A stretch of DNA of 64,000 bases from Legionella sp. (GTDB taxonomy: Bacteria; Pseudomonadota; Gammaproteobacteria; Legionellales; Legionellaceae), in the NCBI GenBank assembly GCA_031291115.1, contig JARLJQ010000001.1, positions 1 to 64,000 on the forward strand. Direction: 5' to 3'. Under the pieces are notes generated by a model. That model was not told where the DNA came from and did no database searches. It saw only the letters and a program-made list of their open reading frames with translations. The stretch's first letter is position 1. The number at the start of each line of letters is the position of its first letter. Shown piece after piece: positions 9,160 through 18,157 of the stretch. Both the position numbers and the translations under genes were made by a program.

Positions 9160-10527
9160 ATGATTCAGATATATAATTCGTTAACCAGATCAAAAGAACA
9201 GTTTGTTCCTATGACACCTGGAAAAATTGGTATGTATGTATGTGGCATTACTGTTTATGACCGCTGCCATTTAGGTCATGCTCGCTCCATGGTGTCTTTT
9301 GATGTGATTGTGCGTTACTTACGTGCGCAAGGCTATGAAGTTAATTTTGTGCGCAATATTACTGACATTGATGACAAAATCATTGCGCGTGCTAATGAGC
9401 GTGGTGTTTCTATTGATGAGCTCACCACGCAATACATCACGGCAATGCATGATGACATGCGTGCCTTAAATATTTTAGCCCCTGATCATGAGCCTAAGGC
9501 TACCGATCACATTCATAGCATCATTCATTTAATTGAGCGTTTACTTGCTAAAGGTAATGCTTATGTTAGTGATAATGGTGATGTGTGTTATCAAGTCGAT
9601 TCTTTTGCAGACTACGGTAAGTTATCGCATAAAGATTTAGAGGGATTGGTGTCTGGAGCTCGTGTTGAGATTGTTAAAGAAAAACGCTCGCCACTTGATT
9701 TTGTATTATGGAAAAAAGTAAAACCAGGTGAGCCTAGCTGGTCTTCACCTTGGGGCGAGGGTCGTCCTGGTTGGCATATTGAATGCTCTGCGATGGCTAT
9801 GGATGAGTTGGGTGAACAGTTTGATATTCACGGTGGTGGTTTGGATTTACAATTCCCACATCATGAAAATGAAATCGCCCAAAGCGAAGCTGCTACATGC
9901 AAATCTTTTGCTAATTATTGGATGCATACTGGAATGCTGCAGGTTAATAATGAAAAAATGTCTAAATCATTAGGCAATTTTTTTACTATTGCTGATGTAT
10001 TGGAAAATCACCATCCAGAAGTCATTCGTTATTTTCTGTTAAGCAGTCATTACCGCAGTCAGTTAAATTATTCTGAAGAGAACTTATTTAATGCTAAAAA
10101 AGCATTAACCAGATTGTATCAAACCATGAAAGAGGTCTCTATTGCGGCGGACGGTGAGTTGGATAGTCATTGGATTAATGAGTTTAATAAGGCAATGGAT
10201 GATGATTTTAATGCTCCAGAGGGTTTGTCTGTATTATTCCAATTAAGTCATGAAGTTAACAAAAGTAACTCTCCTGTTCTTGCGGCAACGTTAAAGCATT
10301 TGGCTGCTATTATGGGAATTTTGCAATCAGAGCCTTCAGCCTTTTTGCAAGCCGGTTTTGCAGATGAGGAACGCGTTACTATAGAGCAGTTCATAGCGGA
10401 GCGATTACAGGCACGTACGGATAGGAATTGGGAACGTGCGGATCAAATAAGAGCCCAGCTATTGAGTCAGGGTATTGAGTTGGAAGACGGCGCAAAAGGT
10501 ACTACTTGGCGTAAGGTTGCTGAGTAA
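9160..10527 (+). CDS. cysS: cysteinyl-tRNA synthetase
   Basis: CysRS charges tRNA-Cys. The 455-residue product is near the E. coli length (461). It has the zinc-site Cys28 ([10 protein letters not shown]), the HIGH motif as HLGH, the second zinc region WHIECSAM with the HHENE element, and KMSKS ([12 protein letters not shown]). It follows glnS closely in the same direction, so the two may share a transcript. A family B palindrome 48 bp after the stop separates it from the convergent lspE. Confidence 0.97.
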   Translation: MIQIYNSLTRSKEQFVPMTPGKIGMYVCGITVYDRCHLGHARSMVSFDVIVRYLRAQGYEVNFVRNITDIDDKIIARANERGVSIDELTTQYITAMHDDMRALNILAPDHEPKATDHIHSIIHLIERLLAKGNAYVSDNGDVCYQVDSFADYGKLSHKDLEGLVSGARVEIVKEKRSPLDFVLWKKVKPGEPSWSSPWGEGRPGWHIECSAMAMDELGEQFDIHGGGLDLQFPHHENEIAQSEAATCKSFANYWMHTGMLQVNNEKMSKSLGNFFTIADVLENHHPEVIRYFLLSSHYRSQLNYSEENLFNAKKALTRLYQTMKEVSIAADGELDSHWINEFNKAMDDDFNAPEGLSVLFQLSHEVNKSNSPVLAATLKHLAAIMGILQSEPSAFLQAGFADEERVTIEQFIAERLQARTDRNWERADQIRAQLLSQGIELEDGAKGTTWRKVAE

Positions 10528-10574
10528 AATAGAGCCTGATAGATCGATGAAAGTTAAGTGTCCTCTACACGCCG

Positions 10575-10678
10575 CTCCGTTCGGCCAGAGGAAGGGCTTT
10601 AGCCCTGTCTCGAAGGCTTGGCACAATTGGTGCAGACAGTTCGAGACGGTGCTTCGCTCCTCCTCACTGCGAACGGAG
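10575..10678. repeat. family B palindrome, copy 1
   Basis: An imperfect inverted repeat of about 104 bp. The outer arms are CTCCGTTCG / GCGAACGGAG and the inner arms carry GTCTCGAAGGCTTGG against a degenerate TTCGAGACGG. It lies between convergent cysS and lspE, where it could act as a bidirectional terminator. Related copies are at 35078, 45568 and 56834. Confidence 0.8.
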
Positions 10679-10758
10679 TAGTGGTAAGATAAACATTGTG
10701 AACTGGTATAGACATTTTGTGCCGATACATCAGACTCCGGGGCTGACCTATTACGAAT

Positions 10759-10790
10759 ATTCGTGGGGATACATCAACTCTGGATGACAG
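10759..10790 (+). repeat. short repeat motif plus a family A end-like fragment
   Basis: ATTCGTGGGGATACATCA (10759-10776) matches 123-140 with one mismatch. It is followed by CTCTGGATGAC, which resembles the outer end of family A palindromes. The similar juxtaposition near 123-250 suggests both are remnants of the same composite repeat. Confidence 0.5.
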
Positions 10791-10810
10791 GTGAACAATC
10801 AGGACGACAC

Positions 10811-12298
10811 TCAGTTTTGAGTAGTAACCCGAAGTACTTCAGCCAGTGAAGTATCGCCGATAAGCACGCGTTTGAATCCGTCTTCACGGATGCTTGGTGT
10901 GGTGGGTCTTAAATGTTCTTCCATTGTTTGCATGTTCTCATTGCGATGAATCATCCCTCGCAAAGCCTCATCAACAGTAATCAACTCATAAATACTGGTT
11001 CGGCCTTTATAACCAAGATGGTTGCATAAATCACAACCTTTGGGTTCAAATACTAGGGATAGATCTGCATCTGGAGCCAGTCCCATAAGTTCTTTTTCAT
11101 CGTCTCTTAGTTGATGCTGGGTTTTGCAATGAGGACAGAGTCTTCTTACCAAACGTTGGGCTATAAGTCCTACGATACTGGAGGACAGTAGAAACGATTC
11201 TACTCCCATATCTCGTAAACGGGTCAGTGCGCCTAAAGCACTGTTAGTATGCAGCGTAGAGAGCACCAGGTGACCTGTAAGGCTTGCTTGTACTGCGATC
11301 TCGGCAGTTTCCAAATCCCTGATTTCCCCAATCATTACTACATCGGGATCTTGTCTTAAAATCGCTCTTAGGCCTTTAGCAAAGGTCATTTGTACTTTAG
11401 CATTTACCTGCGTTTGTCCAACGCCTTCGAGATCATATTCTATAGGGTCTTCAATCGTTAAAATGTTGCGTGTCACTTCATTTAATTCGGTTAACATCGC
11501 ATATAAAGAGGTTGTTTTTCCTGAACCCGTTGGACCGGTCACGAGGATAATGCCGTGAGGCTCCATGATTAATTTGCGAATGGTTTTTACTGTGGGTTCA
11601 GGCATACCTAATAAGTTTAAATTTAACTGAGCTGCTTGTTTGTCCAAAATCCTTAAAACTACGCGTTCACCGTGATTGGAAGGAAGGGTAGAAACACGCA
11701 CGTCGATATTATGTCCGCCGATGCGTAAAGAAATACGACCGTCTTGTGGGATACGTTTTTCCGCAATATCCAGTTTAGCCATAACCTTAACCCGAGAGAT
11801 CACTAAAGGTGCTATCGCCCGTTGAATTTCTAAAACCTCATGCAAGACGCCATCAATTCGATTACGCACCAAAACGCGGTCTTCATAAGTTTCGATGTGA
11901 ATATCCGAAGCTTTTTGTTTGATTGCTTGAGTAAACAGGGCGTTCAGCAAGCGAATAATAGGCGCATCATCCTGATTTTCTAATAAGTCTTCACTTACTG
12001 GTAATTGGCTCGCTAGTAAGGAAAGATCCATGTCTTCTTCCATACCACCAGCAGCTTCCAGCACTGAAGATTTGGATTGATAGATATGAGCTAAATGTTG
12101 TTGAAAAACGGTCTCATCGACTTGGTGCAGTGACAGTTCGCATTGTAATAAACGTTTTACTTCAGCAAGGGCTTGTAACGATGCATTAGGAAGATGGTAG
12201 ACAAGAGCAAGTCCATCTACTTTCTCGCTGGAAGCAACAATTCCCTGGCTTTTAGCAAAGCTGTAAGGAATTTTAAGTAATTTTTCTTGAGTCTCCAT
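10811..12298 (-). CDS. lspE: type II secretion ATPase GspE/LspE
   Basis: GspE is the cytoplasmic hexameric ATPase that powers the type II secretion pseudopilus. The 495-residue product has an N-terminal domain (about 1-110), then the secretion ATPase core with Walker A GPTGSGKTT (255-263), Walker B region DPDVVMIGEIRD, and the tetracysteine zinc module made of CPHC and CDLC (residues about 387-420). It starts three bases after the lspD stop, so secretin and ATPase are co-expressed. The other T2S genes are not in this window. The symbol follows the Legionella lsp nomenclature. Confidence 0.95.
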   Translation of the reverse strand: METQEKLLKIPYSFAKSQGIVASSEKVDGLALVYHLPNASLQALAEVKRLLQCELSLHQVDETVFQQHLAHIYQSKSSVLEAAGGMEEDMDLSLLASQLPVSEDLLENQDDAPIIRLLNALFTQAIKQKASDIHIETYEDRVLVRNRIDGVLHEVLEIQRAIAPLVISRVKVMAKLDIAEKRIPQDGRISLRIGGHNIDVRVSTLPSNHGERVVLRILDKQAAQLNLNLLGMPEPTVKTIRKLIMEPHGIILVTGPTGSGKTTSLYAMLTELNEVTRNILTIEDPIEYDLEGVGQTQVNAKVQMTFAKGLRAILRQDPDVVMIGEIRDLETAEIAVQASLTGHLVLSTLHTNSALGALTRLRDMGVESFLLSSSIVGLIAQRLVRRLCPHCKTQHQLRDDEKELMGLAPDADLSLVFEPKGCDLCNHLGYKGRTSIYELITVDEALRGMIHRNENMQTMEEHLRPTTPSIREDGFKRVLIGDTSLAEVLRVTTQN

Positions 12299-12301
12299 AA
12301 C

Positions 12302-14665
12302 TTACTGCGTCGCCAAAAGCGGAGGGCGGCTAAACGGTCTGGGCAAGTCTGCTTTACTTAAAGCAGGCAGAACAGTTGAGTTATTGGTTTGCTCAAATTG
12401 CTCTTGAGAGCGGATCCAATCGAGTTGATATTGGCGAATATGATTATATTTGTCACCACTTAGGTACATGCTGTCTTTTTCATTACGTAAAATTACAGGC
12501 TTAATAAAGACCATCAGAACACGTTTTTCTCTTGAATTGATATTACGTTTAAATAGACGGCCAATTCCGGGTATATCACCAAGAATAGGCAAGCGATTAT
12601 TATCATTGGCCAGGCTGTCTTGAGTCAGTCCACCAAGAACAACCACATTACCACTTTCAACATGAACTGACGTTACAATACTGCTGATTCTGAAGGTTGG
12701 TGTAGTGGTATTCTCCGCTGTAGTTCCTGGATCAAGCGTGTCGTTACCCTGGTCAATCTGCATTTGAATGCCTTGGCCACGAGTAATTTGTGGGCGCACA
12801 TAAAGATGTAAGGCAACGTTTACGCGATCAAATGTAGTGAATGGACTTCCTGAAGGTGCCTGGCCATTAGCATTATTAGGATAATTCGAAGAGGCTACAG
12901 AAACCTGTTTACCAACTAATATTTTTGCCTGGCGATTATCAAGAACTACAACGGAAGGTGTTGATAGAATGTTTGCTTTATGAGCTCTGGCAAGCGCATA
13001 AATCTGAGCCTGAAAATCATCAATCTTGGTTTTGTTGTTGATGATTGCAAAGCCGGGACGGAAACCCGAAGGCTTACCTGTTTGCTGATCACTTCCCCAT
13101 TCGATACCTAAATCGTTAGCATCTTCCTGATTGATTTCAGCAACCAGAGCTTCGATAAGTAATTGAGCCGGTTTAATGTCTAATTGAGAAATCACTTTTT
13201 TAAGTATACCAATAACGGAAGAAGGTGCATTAAGGATGATGGAGTTGGTATTGGGTTCACCAATAATTTGTACTGTTGGTTTGGTTGACCCTTCATTTTG
13301 GCTGTTAGCAGAGCTGGTATTCCCAGTAGCGGCTGATGCGTTTAAAGGTGCCATAGAAGTTGATGAGCTGGACATATTGCCCGTTTGCGAACTGGAACTG
13401 CCATTTGCAAGGCTTGATGCAGGGTTGGTGCTGTCCAATACTGGTCTGGTAATAGTACCAATAGTTGTCCCTACATTGCCGCTGAAATTGGCTTGAGCAA
13501 TACCTGCAAGAATAGGTACTAGATCTTCAGCTCGCATATAATTCAGATAAACAACTTGTGTATTGCTGTTAAGACCGGCAGAGCTTCCTCTATCCAGCTT
13601 TAGAATTAACATCCGTAAACGAATACGATCGGTCTTAGAACCGCTTATTAAAATCGAGTTAGAACGATCGTCAGGTGAAACAGACAGTTGAGCACGCCCA
13701 CCGCCGACATTGGGCTGTTTTACAAGCTCTTTAATGGTAGTAGCTACATCCATAGCCAGCGCATGCTTTAACGGCACTATATCGATGCCAGAGGCCGTTG
13801 AATTATCTACTTGATTGATGATGTCGGACAGGCTTTTAATATTATTCGCTCGACCAGATAAAATCAGCATGTTAGACGGGCCATAAGCGGAAACATTACT
13901 CCATTGTGGCATTAATGGTCTTAAAATAGGTACAAGTTGTTCGGCTGGAACATAATGAACTGGAACTACCGCAACCATCATGTCGTCGCCCTTAGGTGGA
14001 TTGCGCATTTCGTTAAGCTGATCAGTTGATTGTGTTTTAGCGTCAATGTTTGGAATAATTTTAATTACATCGCCACTTGGAATTGCGGCATATCCTGAAA
14101 CCTGAAGAACGGACAGGAATACTTGATACAGTTCTTTATTGGACATAGGTGTAGAAGAAATTATGGAAATTTTTCCTTGCACACGTGGATCGATAATAAA
14201 GTTTTTTCCAGTAACGCGTGATACTTCAGCAATTACGGCACGAACATCGGCATTTCTTAAATTCCATAATTGGCTGTTAGCTGGCATGTTTTGCGCTTGC
14301 TCGCCTGTATTAGCCGGCTGGTTTGCTGTTAGTGATGACTTTTGATCATTGCTCTGATTATTTTTTGAGGTAGTGGTTTGAGATAATTTGTTTTGGAGTT
14401 GTCTTGCAGTTGGGTAATCGCTGATAGGCCCAATTTGTACGAGATAAAGACGTTTATCGGAAAGGTTCTTTATTTCGATGGGTTCGCTCACCAGTGCAGA
14501 TAATTCTTTTTGGCGTTTCTTCGCCGCTTTTTCTAAATTAAAGGCGCCTGCCTGCAGATAAAAGGTGGTCTCACCATCTTTTATTGACGTGGAAATGTTA
14601 ATGTCATTTGCATGAACTAACGTAGAGCAAATTAAGAACAAAAATGTAGTTACTAATGATCGCAT
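12302..14665 (-). CDS. lspD: type II secretion secretin GspD/LspD with N-terminal SPOR-like domain
   Basis: The secretin forms the outer-membrane channel of type II secretion. The 787-residue product has a signal peptide (to about residue 19, LVHAND). Residues about 35-93 look like a SPOR fold (FYLQAGAFNLEKAAKKR...LYLVQIGPISDYPTARQL). A Gln/Ser/Asn-rich linker follows, then N0-N3 modules (N0 from about 130, NFIIDPRVQGKI) and the secretin core with VPILGDIPGIGRLF near residue 705. A low-complexity Ser/Asn stretch interrupts the N3 region. It is immediately upstream of lspE. SPOR domains bind denuded peptidoglycan, so this one may anchor the secretin. Confidence 0.94.
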   Translation of the reverse strand: MRSLVTTFLFLICSTLVHANDINISTSIKDGETTFYLQAGAFNLEKAAKKRQKELSALVSEPIEIKNLSDKRLYLVQIGPISDYPTARQLQNKLSQTTTSKNNQSNDQKSSLTANQPANTGEQAQNMPANSQLWNLRNADVRAVIAEVSRVTGKNFIIDPRVQGKISIISSTPMSNKELYQVFLSVLQVSGYAAIPSGDVIKIIPNIDAKTQSTDQLNEMRNPPKGDDMMVAVVPVHYVPAEQLVPILRPLMPQWSNVSAYGPSNMLILSGRANNIKSLSDIINQVDNSTASGIDIVPLKHALAMDVATTIKELVKQPNVGGGRAQLSVSPDDRSNSILISGSKTDRIRLRMLILKLDRGSSAGLNSNTQVVYLNYMRAEDLVPILAGIAQANFSGNVGTTIGTITRPVLDSTNPASSLANGSSSSQTGNMSSSSTSMAPLNASAATGNTSSANSQNEGSTKPTVQIIGEPNTNSIILNAPSSVIGILKKVISQLDIKPAQLLIEALVAEINQEDANDLGIEWGSDQQTGKPSGFRPGFAIINNKTKIDDFQAQIYALARAHKANILSTPSVVVLDNRQAKILVGKQVSVASSNYPNNANGQAPSGSPFTTFDRVNVALHLYVRPQITRGQGIQMQIDQGNDTLDPGTTAENTTTPTFRISSIVTSVHVESGNVVVLGGLTQDSLANDNNRLPILGDIPGIGRLFKRNINSREKRVLMVFIKPVILRNEKDSMYLSGDKYNHIRQYQLDWIRSQEQFEQTNNSTVLPALSKADLPRPFSRPPLLATQ

Positions 14666-14771
14666 TGAAAAGCCGCAATATACTAGGTAGTAACATAATA
14701 ACTAAATTTAAGAACTTAACAATAGATTTTTTGATAACTTATTGAAGGTATTTGATTTTACGAGGAAAAAT

Positions 14772-14848
14772 TGGTGGCTATGGGTGGACTCGAACCACCG
14801 ACCTCAGCATTATGAGTGCCGCGCTCTAACCAACTGAGCTACATAGCC
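14772..14848 (-). tRNA. tRNA-Met (CAT), elongator type
   Basis: On the minus strand the 77-nt sequence folds as a cloverleaf. The acceptor stem is GGCTATG / CATAGCC, the D arm is AGCTCAGTTGGTTAGAGC, the anticodon loop is CTCATAA with anticodon CAT, the T arm is GGTTCGAGTCC, and the discriminator is A with an encoded CCA. The acceptor stem resembles elongator tRNA-Met. A tRNA-Ile2 (lysidine-modified CAT) is less likely but not excluded. No integrase or mobile element is attached to it. Confidence 0.93.
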
Positions 14849-15034
14849 ATAAGACGCGAGATTTTGTCTTTTTAGCGGGCAGATGTCAAGCTTGTTCGTG
14901 TGTTTTTTTGCAATTTTTTTTGAAATTAATTGTTTAGGGGAAAAAAAGATTTGAATATCGCAATGAATGTATTTATTTTGAGCTGTTGTTTTGGATCTGT
15001 AACTTGGTGAAGAAGTTTATGTGGGGCTTGGGAG

Positions 15035-15063
15035 CGGGTTACGTTGCACTTCAACGTAACCCG
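15035..15063 (-). terminator. hairpin downstream of the periplasmic protease gene
   Basis: CGGGTTACGTTG and CAACGTAACCCG form a perfect 12-bp stem with a 5-base loop (CACTT), 25 bp beyond the protease stop codon. There is no T-tract on the minus-strand side, so it may be a weak terminator, an RNA-stabilising hairpin or another short dispersed palindrome. Confidence 0.45.
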
Positions 15064-15087
15064 GGAACCAAATTAAGATTTATCAAA

Positions 15088-16458
15088 CTAAATGATTAAT
15101 AAATACATAGCACCTGGTCCACGTAATACTTGAACCAATAATTGTTGCTTCTTCTGTTGCGCTATTTGTTGCAATGTCTTCACGTCTTTAATCGGAGTTT
15201 TATTTGCAGAGATAATGATATCTCCAGGTCTTATACCTGCACGCCATCCAGCACTGTTTTCAGAAGCACCTACAACCTGAACACCAACCACATTGCCGTG
15301 TGGAGGAGTTTCTTGATCAAAGGTTCTTAGAGCCAAGCCATAAAGGAATGGATTGTTTGATTGCAGCTTTTGCTCGTGCGATTTAATGTCTGTAACAACA
15401 GCATCCAAAGAAAGGGGTTTGCCTTCACGCTGAACCATTATTTTAACGCTTGAACCAACGCGTAAGAGGCTGATTGTTGTTTTAACCTGAGTAGCCTGAG
15501 TGATTTTTGTATTGTTAATCTGAACAATAATGTCACCCGCTTTTAAACCCGCAAACTCAGCAGGGGAGTTTGGATTAACCTGTGCTACCAATGCGCCTTG
15601 AAAATCTTCAGCATAACCCATTGATTGAGCTAATTCAGGGGTCAGGTGCTGAACAAAAATACCCATTAAGCCACGGTGAATGGAGCCAAATTTGATAATT
15701 TGTTGTGCCACGTCTTTTACCATGTTGATAGGGATAGCAAAACCGATACCCACGTTGCCACCATAAGGAGACAGAATCGCGGTGTTAATACCAATGAGTT
15801 CGCCTTTAGCATTAACCAAAGCACCACCTGAGTTACCTGGATTGATTGCTGCGTCAGTTTGAATGAAATTCTCTACACCTTCGATATTTAAATCACTGCG
15901 TTTTAATGCGCTAATGATACCAAAAGTCGCAGATTGGCTGTTACCAAAGCTGTTTAAGCCAAAAGGATTTCCAATGGCTACTGCAAAATCACCTACTTGC
16001 AGTTGATCGGAATCACCTATAGGTAAGGATTTGAGGTTTTTAGCATCAATTTTCAAAACGGCTAAATCAGTTTCGCTGTCACCACCGACTACTTTGGCTT
16101 TTAAACGTCTGCCATCTTGAAGAGTAATAGTGATAAGCGTGGCGTTACGAACTACGTGATCGTTAGTAATAATCACGCCACTTTTAGGATCTAAAATAAC
16201 ACCTGAACCGATGCTTTCAAATTTACGCCCTTTTTCGGGGGCTTGATTAGGTCGTTTGTTATTTTGAGTTTCATCCTCTGTTCCTGGAGGTACTGCTTCA
16301 GCAGGTAAATAACCTTGCACGGCTACGTTAACAATAGCGGGCATGATGGTTTTTAAAACCGGAGCTAAGCTTGGCATTGGTGCTTCATCAGCCGCATGTA
16401 CAAAAGGTGCGGTTACAAGGAGCAAGGAACCTACTAATAATTTGATACATTTTAACAT
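15088..16458 (-). CDS. periplasmic serine endoprotease DegP/DegQ family
   Basis: An HtrA-family protease/chaperone handling misfolded envelope proteins. The 456-residue product has a signal peptide (1-22, APFVHAA), a trypsin-like domain with the triad His101 (TNDHVV), Asp131 (SETDLAVL) and Ser210 (NPGNSGGALV), and two PDZ domains (about 255-345 and 365-450, the second with AGIRPGDIIISANK). The LA loop is moderate in length (residues 50-80), so DegQ-like and DegP-like assignments are both possible. It lies 6 bp downstream of pgeF on the same strand. Confidence 0.94.
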   Translation of the reverse strand: MLKCIKLLVGSLLLVTAPFVHAADEAPMPSLAPVLKTIMPAIVNVAVQGYLPAEAVPPGTEDETQNNKRPNQAPEKGRKFESIGSGVILDPKSGVIITNDHVVRNATLITITLQDGRRLKAKVVGGDSETDLAVLKIDAKNLKSLPIGDSDQLQVGDFAVAIGNPFGLNSFGNSQSATFGIISALKRSDLNIEGVENFIQTDAAINPGNSGGALVNAKGELIGINTAILSPYGGNVGIGFAIPINMVKDVAQQIIKFGSIHRGLMGIFVQHLTPELAQSMGYAEDFQGALVAQVNPNSPAEFAGLKAGDIIVQINNTKITQATQVKTTISLLRVGSSVKIMVQREGKPLSLDAVVTDIKSHEQKLQSNNPFLYGLALRTFDQETPPHGNVVGVQVVGASENSAGWRAGIRPGDIIISANKTPIKDVKTLQQIAQQKKQQLLVQVLRGPGAMYLLII

Positions 16459-16464
16459 ATTGAT

Positions 16465-17202
16465 TTAGTCCTTTGTGTGATCATTAAACCATATTAAGGT
16501 TCCTATTCTACCTGTTTGTGAGGTTCTTCGATAGGAAAACAACTCATTTTCTGATTCATAAGTACATAATTCAGACTGGTACACCGCTTTAACCCCTTGT
16601 GAATTCAGTACTATCTCGGCAATTTGCGATAAATTTGCCAACCATTTGGAGTGGAACGGTTTAAACGCTTGCTTGCTTAAAGGGTGTTTTTTTGTAAACA
16701 TTTGATACACTTCATCACCCACTTCAAAGCATTTTTGGCAGATTGCAGGGCCAATCCAGGCTAAAATCTCAGCGGGTTCACTGTTCATTTTATTCAGTGT
16801 GTTTTCTACGATGCCATTAACCAATCCACGCCAACCGGCATGAATGGCTGCGATTTCAGTTCCTTGCTGGTTACACAGCATAATCGGCAGGCAATCGGCT
16901 GTAAGAATAACCAGGGGATAATTTTTGGAGCGGGTGATGGATGCATCCGCATCTCTATTGGCATCTTCTTCTACAATAACACTGTGGGTGCTGTGCGTTT
17001 GCCGCAGCCATTGCGGCTCGCCAGGCAATTGCAGATGCTTTGTTAATTGCTGGCGGTTTTGCAATACATGTTGCTCGTTATCACCAATTCCTAATCCCAT
17101 GTTATTGGAATCAAATGGGGCTTGGCTAAATCCTGAAAGCCTGGTTGTACTTAAAGCCGTAATATTTTTTGGAGCAGGCCAATGCGCTAATTTAGTATTC
17201 AT
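16465..17202 (-). CDS. pgeF: peptidoglycan editing factor / purine nucleoside phosphorylase, YfiH/PgeF family
   Basis: A laccase-domain multicopper-like family protein that in E. coli removes wrongly incorporated L-Ser from peptidoglycan precursors; relatives act as purine nucleoside phosphorylases. The 245-residue product carries VILTADCLPIML, IHAGWRGLVNGI and the C-terminal SYRRTSQTGRIGT, which hold the Cys/His zinc-site residues of the family. The open frame extends to 17241, but a start at 17202 (MNTKLAHWPAPKN) gives the usual N terminus and has GGATGAG upstream. An in-frame ATG at 17211 is nearly as good. The gene overlaps the end of rluD by 11 bp. Confidence 0.9.
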   Translation of the reverse strand: MNTKLAHWPAPKNITALSTTRLSGFSQAPFDSNNMGLGIGDNEQHVLQNRQQLTKHLQLPGEPQWLRQTHSTHSVIVEEDANRDADASITRSKNYPLVILTADCLPIMLCNQQGTEIAAIHAGWRGLVNGIVENTLNKMNSEPAEILAWIGPAICQKCFEVGDEVYQMFTKKHPLSKQAFKPFHSKWLANLSQIAEIVLNSQGVKAVYQSELCTYESENELFSYRRTSQTGRIGTLIWFNDHTKD

Positions 17203-18157
17203 AATGCTCATCCAAACTGTTAAGGAGGAATGCGAAATCATCAGGCAAAGGCGCTGTAAATGTCAATTCTTCTCCAGTTTTTGGATGACGAAATGCGAGA
17301 CTGCACGCGTGCAGTGCTTGTCTTTTAAATTCTTGAATTACTGTTCTTAATTCACTAGTAGAATGCGGAGGAAACTTCATACGACCTCCATAAAGCGAAT
17401 CGCCTACTACAGGATGATTAATATGAGCTAAATGAACTCTGATTTGATGCGTGCGACCAGTCATTAATTTAACATCAAGAAGGGTAAAATCATGGTATTG
17501 CTTTTTGATTGAGTAATGCGTCACTGCTTGGCGACCATGTCCCATCACACTCATTTTTAAGCGATTTCTGGGATGGCGACCAAAACCTGTATCGATAGTA
17601 CCACCACCAATGAGATGACCTTGTACTAACGTAATATAATGACGTTGAATGTCTCGATCCTGCATTTGGCGTATTAATGAGGTGTGTGCTGTCAGTGTTT
17701 TCGCAACGACCAATAAGCCAGTAGTGTCTTTATCCAGTCGGTGAATAATTCCTGCTCTTGGCAAATGGTGTAAGGTTGGTTCGTGATGCAGCAGGGCATT
17801 CACCAAAGTATGCTCTCGGTTTCCGGCCCCAGGATGTACTACCATATTTGCCGATTTATTGAGCACCAAAAATTCATCGTCTTCAAAAACGATATCTAAA
17901 GGTATTTCTTCAGGGGCGCAGTGATCAAAATTATCATCAACCAAATTCAGATCCACATTTACGTCAATCAGGTCGCCATCTAAAGCTTTATCTTTAGGTT
18001 TACAGGGCTTTTGATTCATTGTTACCGCGCCGCTTTTAATCCAGTTGCTTAGTTGTGAGCGCGAATACTCGGGAAGTAAGGACGCGAGCACAGCATCAAC
18101 ACGTTGATTGTGATGCTCGCGAGGAACTACAAGTTGTTTTTGAATATGTTCTATCAT
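17192..18157 (-). CDS. rluD: 23S rRNA pseudouridine(1911/1915/1917) synthase
   Basis: RluD makes pseudouridines in helix 69 of 23S rRNA. The 321-residue product (E. coli 326) has an N-terminal S4 RNA-binding domain (about 17-75), the catalytic RluA-family motif HRLDKDTTGLLV with Asp142, and the RTHQIRVHLAHINHPVVGD signature. Its ATG overlaps the miaB TGA by one base, and its 3' end overlaps pgeF, so miaB-rluD-pgeF (and probably the protease gene) form one transcription unit. Confidence 0.95.
   Translation of the reverse strand: MIEHIQKQLVVPREHHNQRVDAVLASLLPEYSRSQLSNWIKSGAVTMNQKPCKPKDKALDGDLIDVNVDLNLVDDNFDHCAPEEIPLDIVFEDDEFLVLNKSANMVVHPGAGNREHTLVNALLHHEPTLHHLPRAGIIHRLDKDTTGLLVVAKTLTAHTSLIRQMQDRDIQRHYITLVQGHLIGGGTIDTGFGRHPRNRLKMSVMGHGRQAVTHYSIKKQYHDFTLLDVKLMTGRTHQIRVHLAHINHPVVGDSLYGGRMKFPPHSTSELRTVIQEFKRQALHACSLAFRHPKTGEELTFTAPLPDDFAFLLNSLDEHYEY

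Larger units (their letters stand above)
14666..15087. other. intergenic region around tRNA-Met
   Basis: It holds the lspD leader/promoter (14666-14771, AT-rich, no clear consensus), the tRNA-Met gene and an AT-rich stretch leading to a hairpin downstream of the protease gene. No protein gene is seen. Confidence 0.6.

Noticed and set aside
10475-10681. Small plus-strand ORF after cysS
   Set aside because: It overlaps the cysS end and runs through a family B palindrome; it has no ribosome site and reads as repeat translation.
14772-14848. Genomic island or prophage integrated at tRNA-Met
   Set aside because: No integrase, direct repeat of the tRNA end or foreign-looking genes adjoin it; flanks are lspD and a conserved protease.
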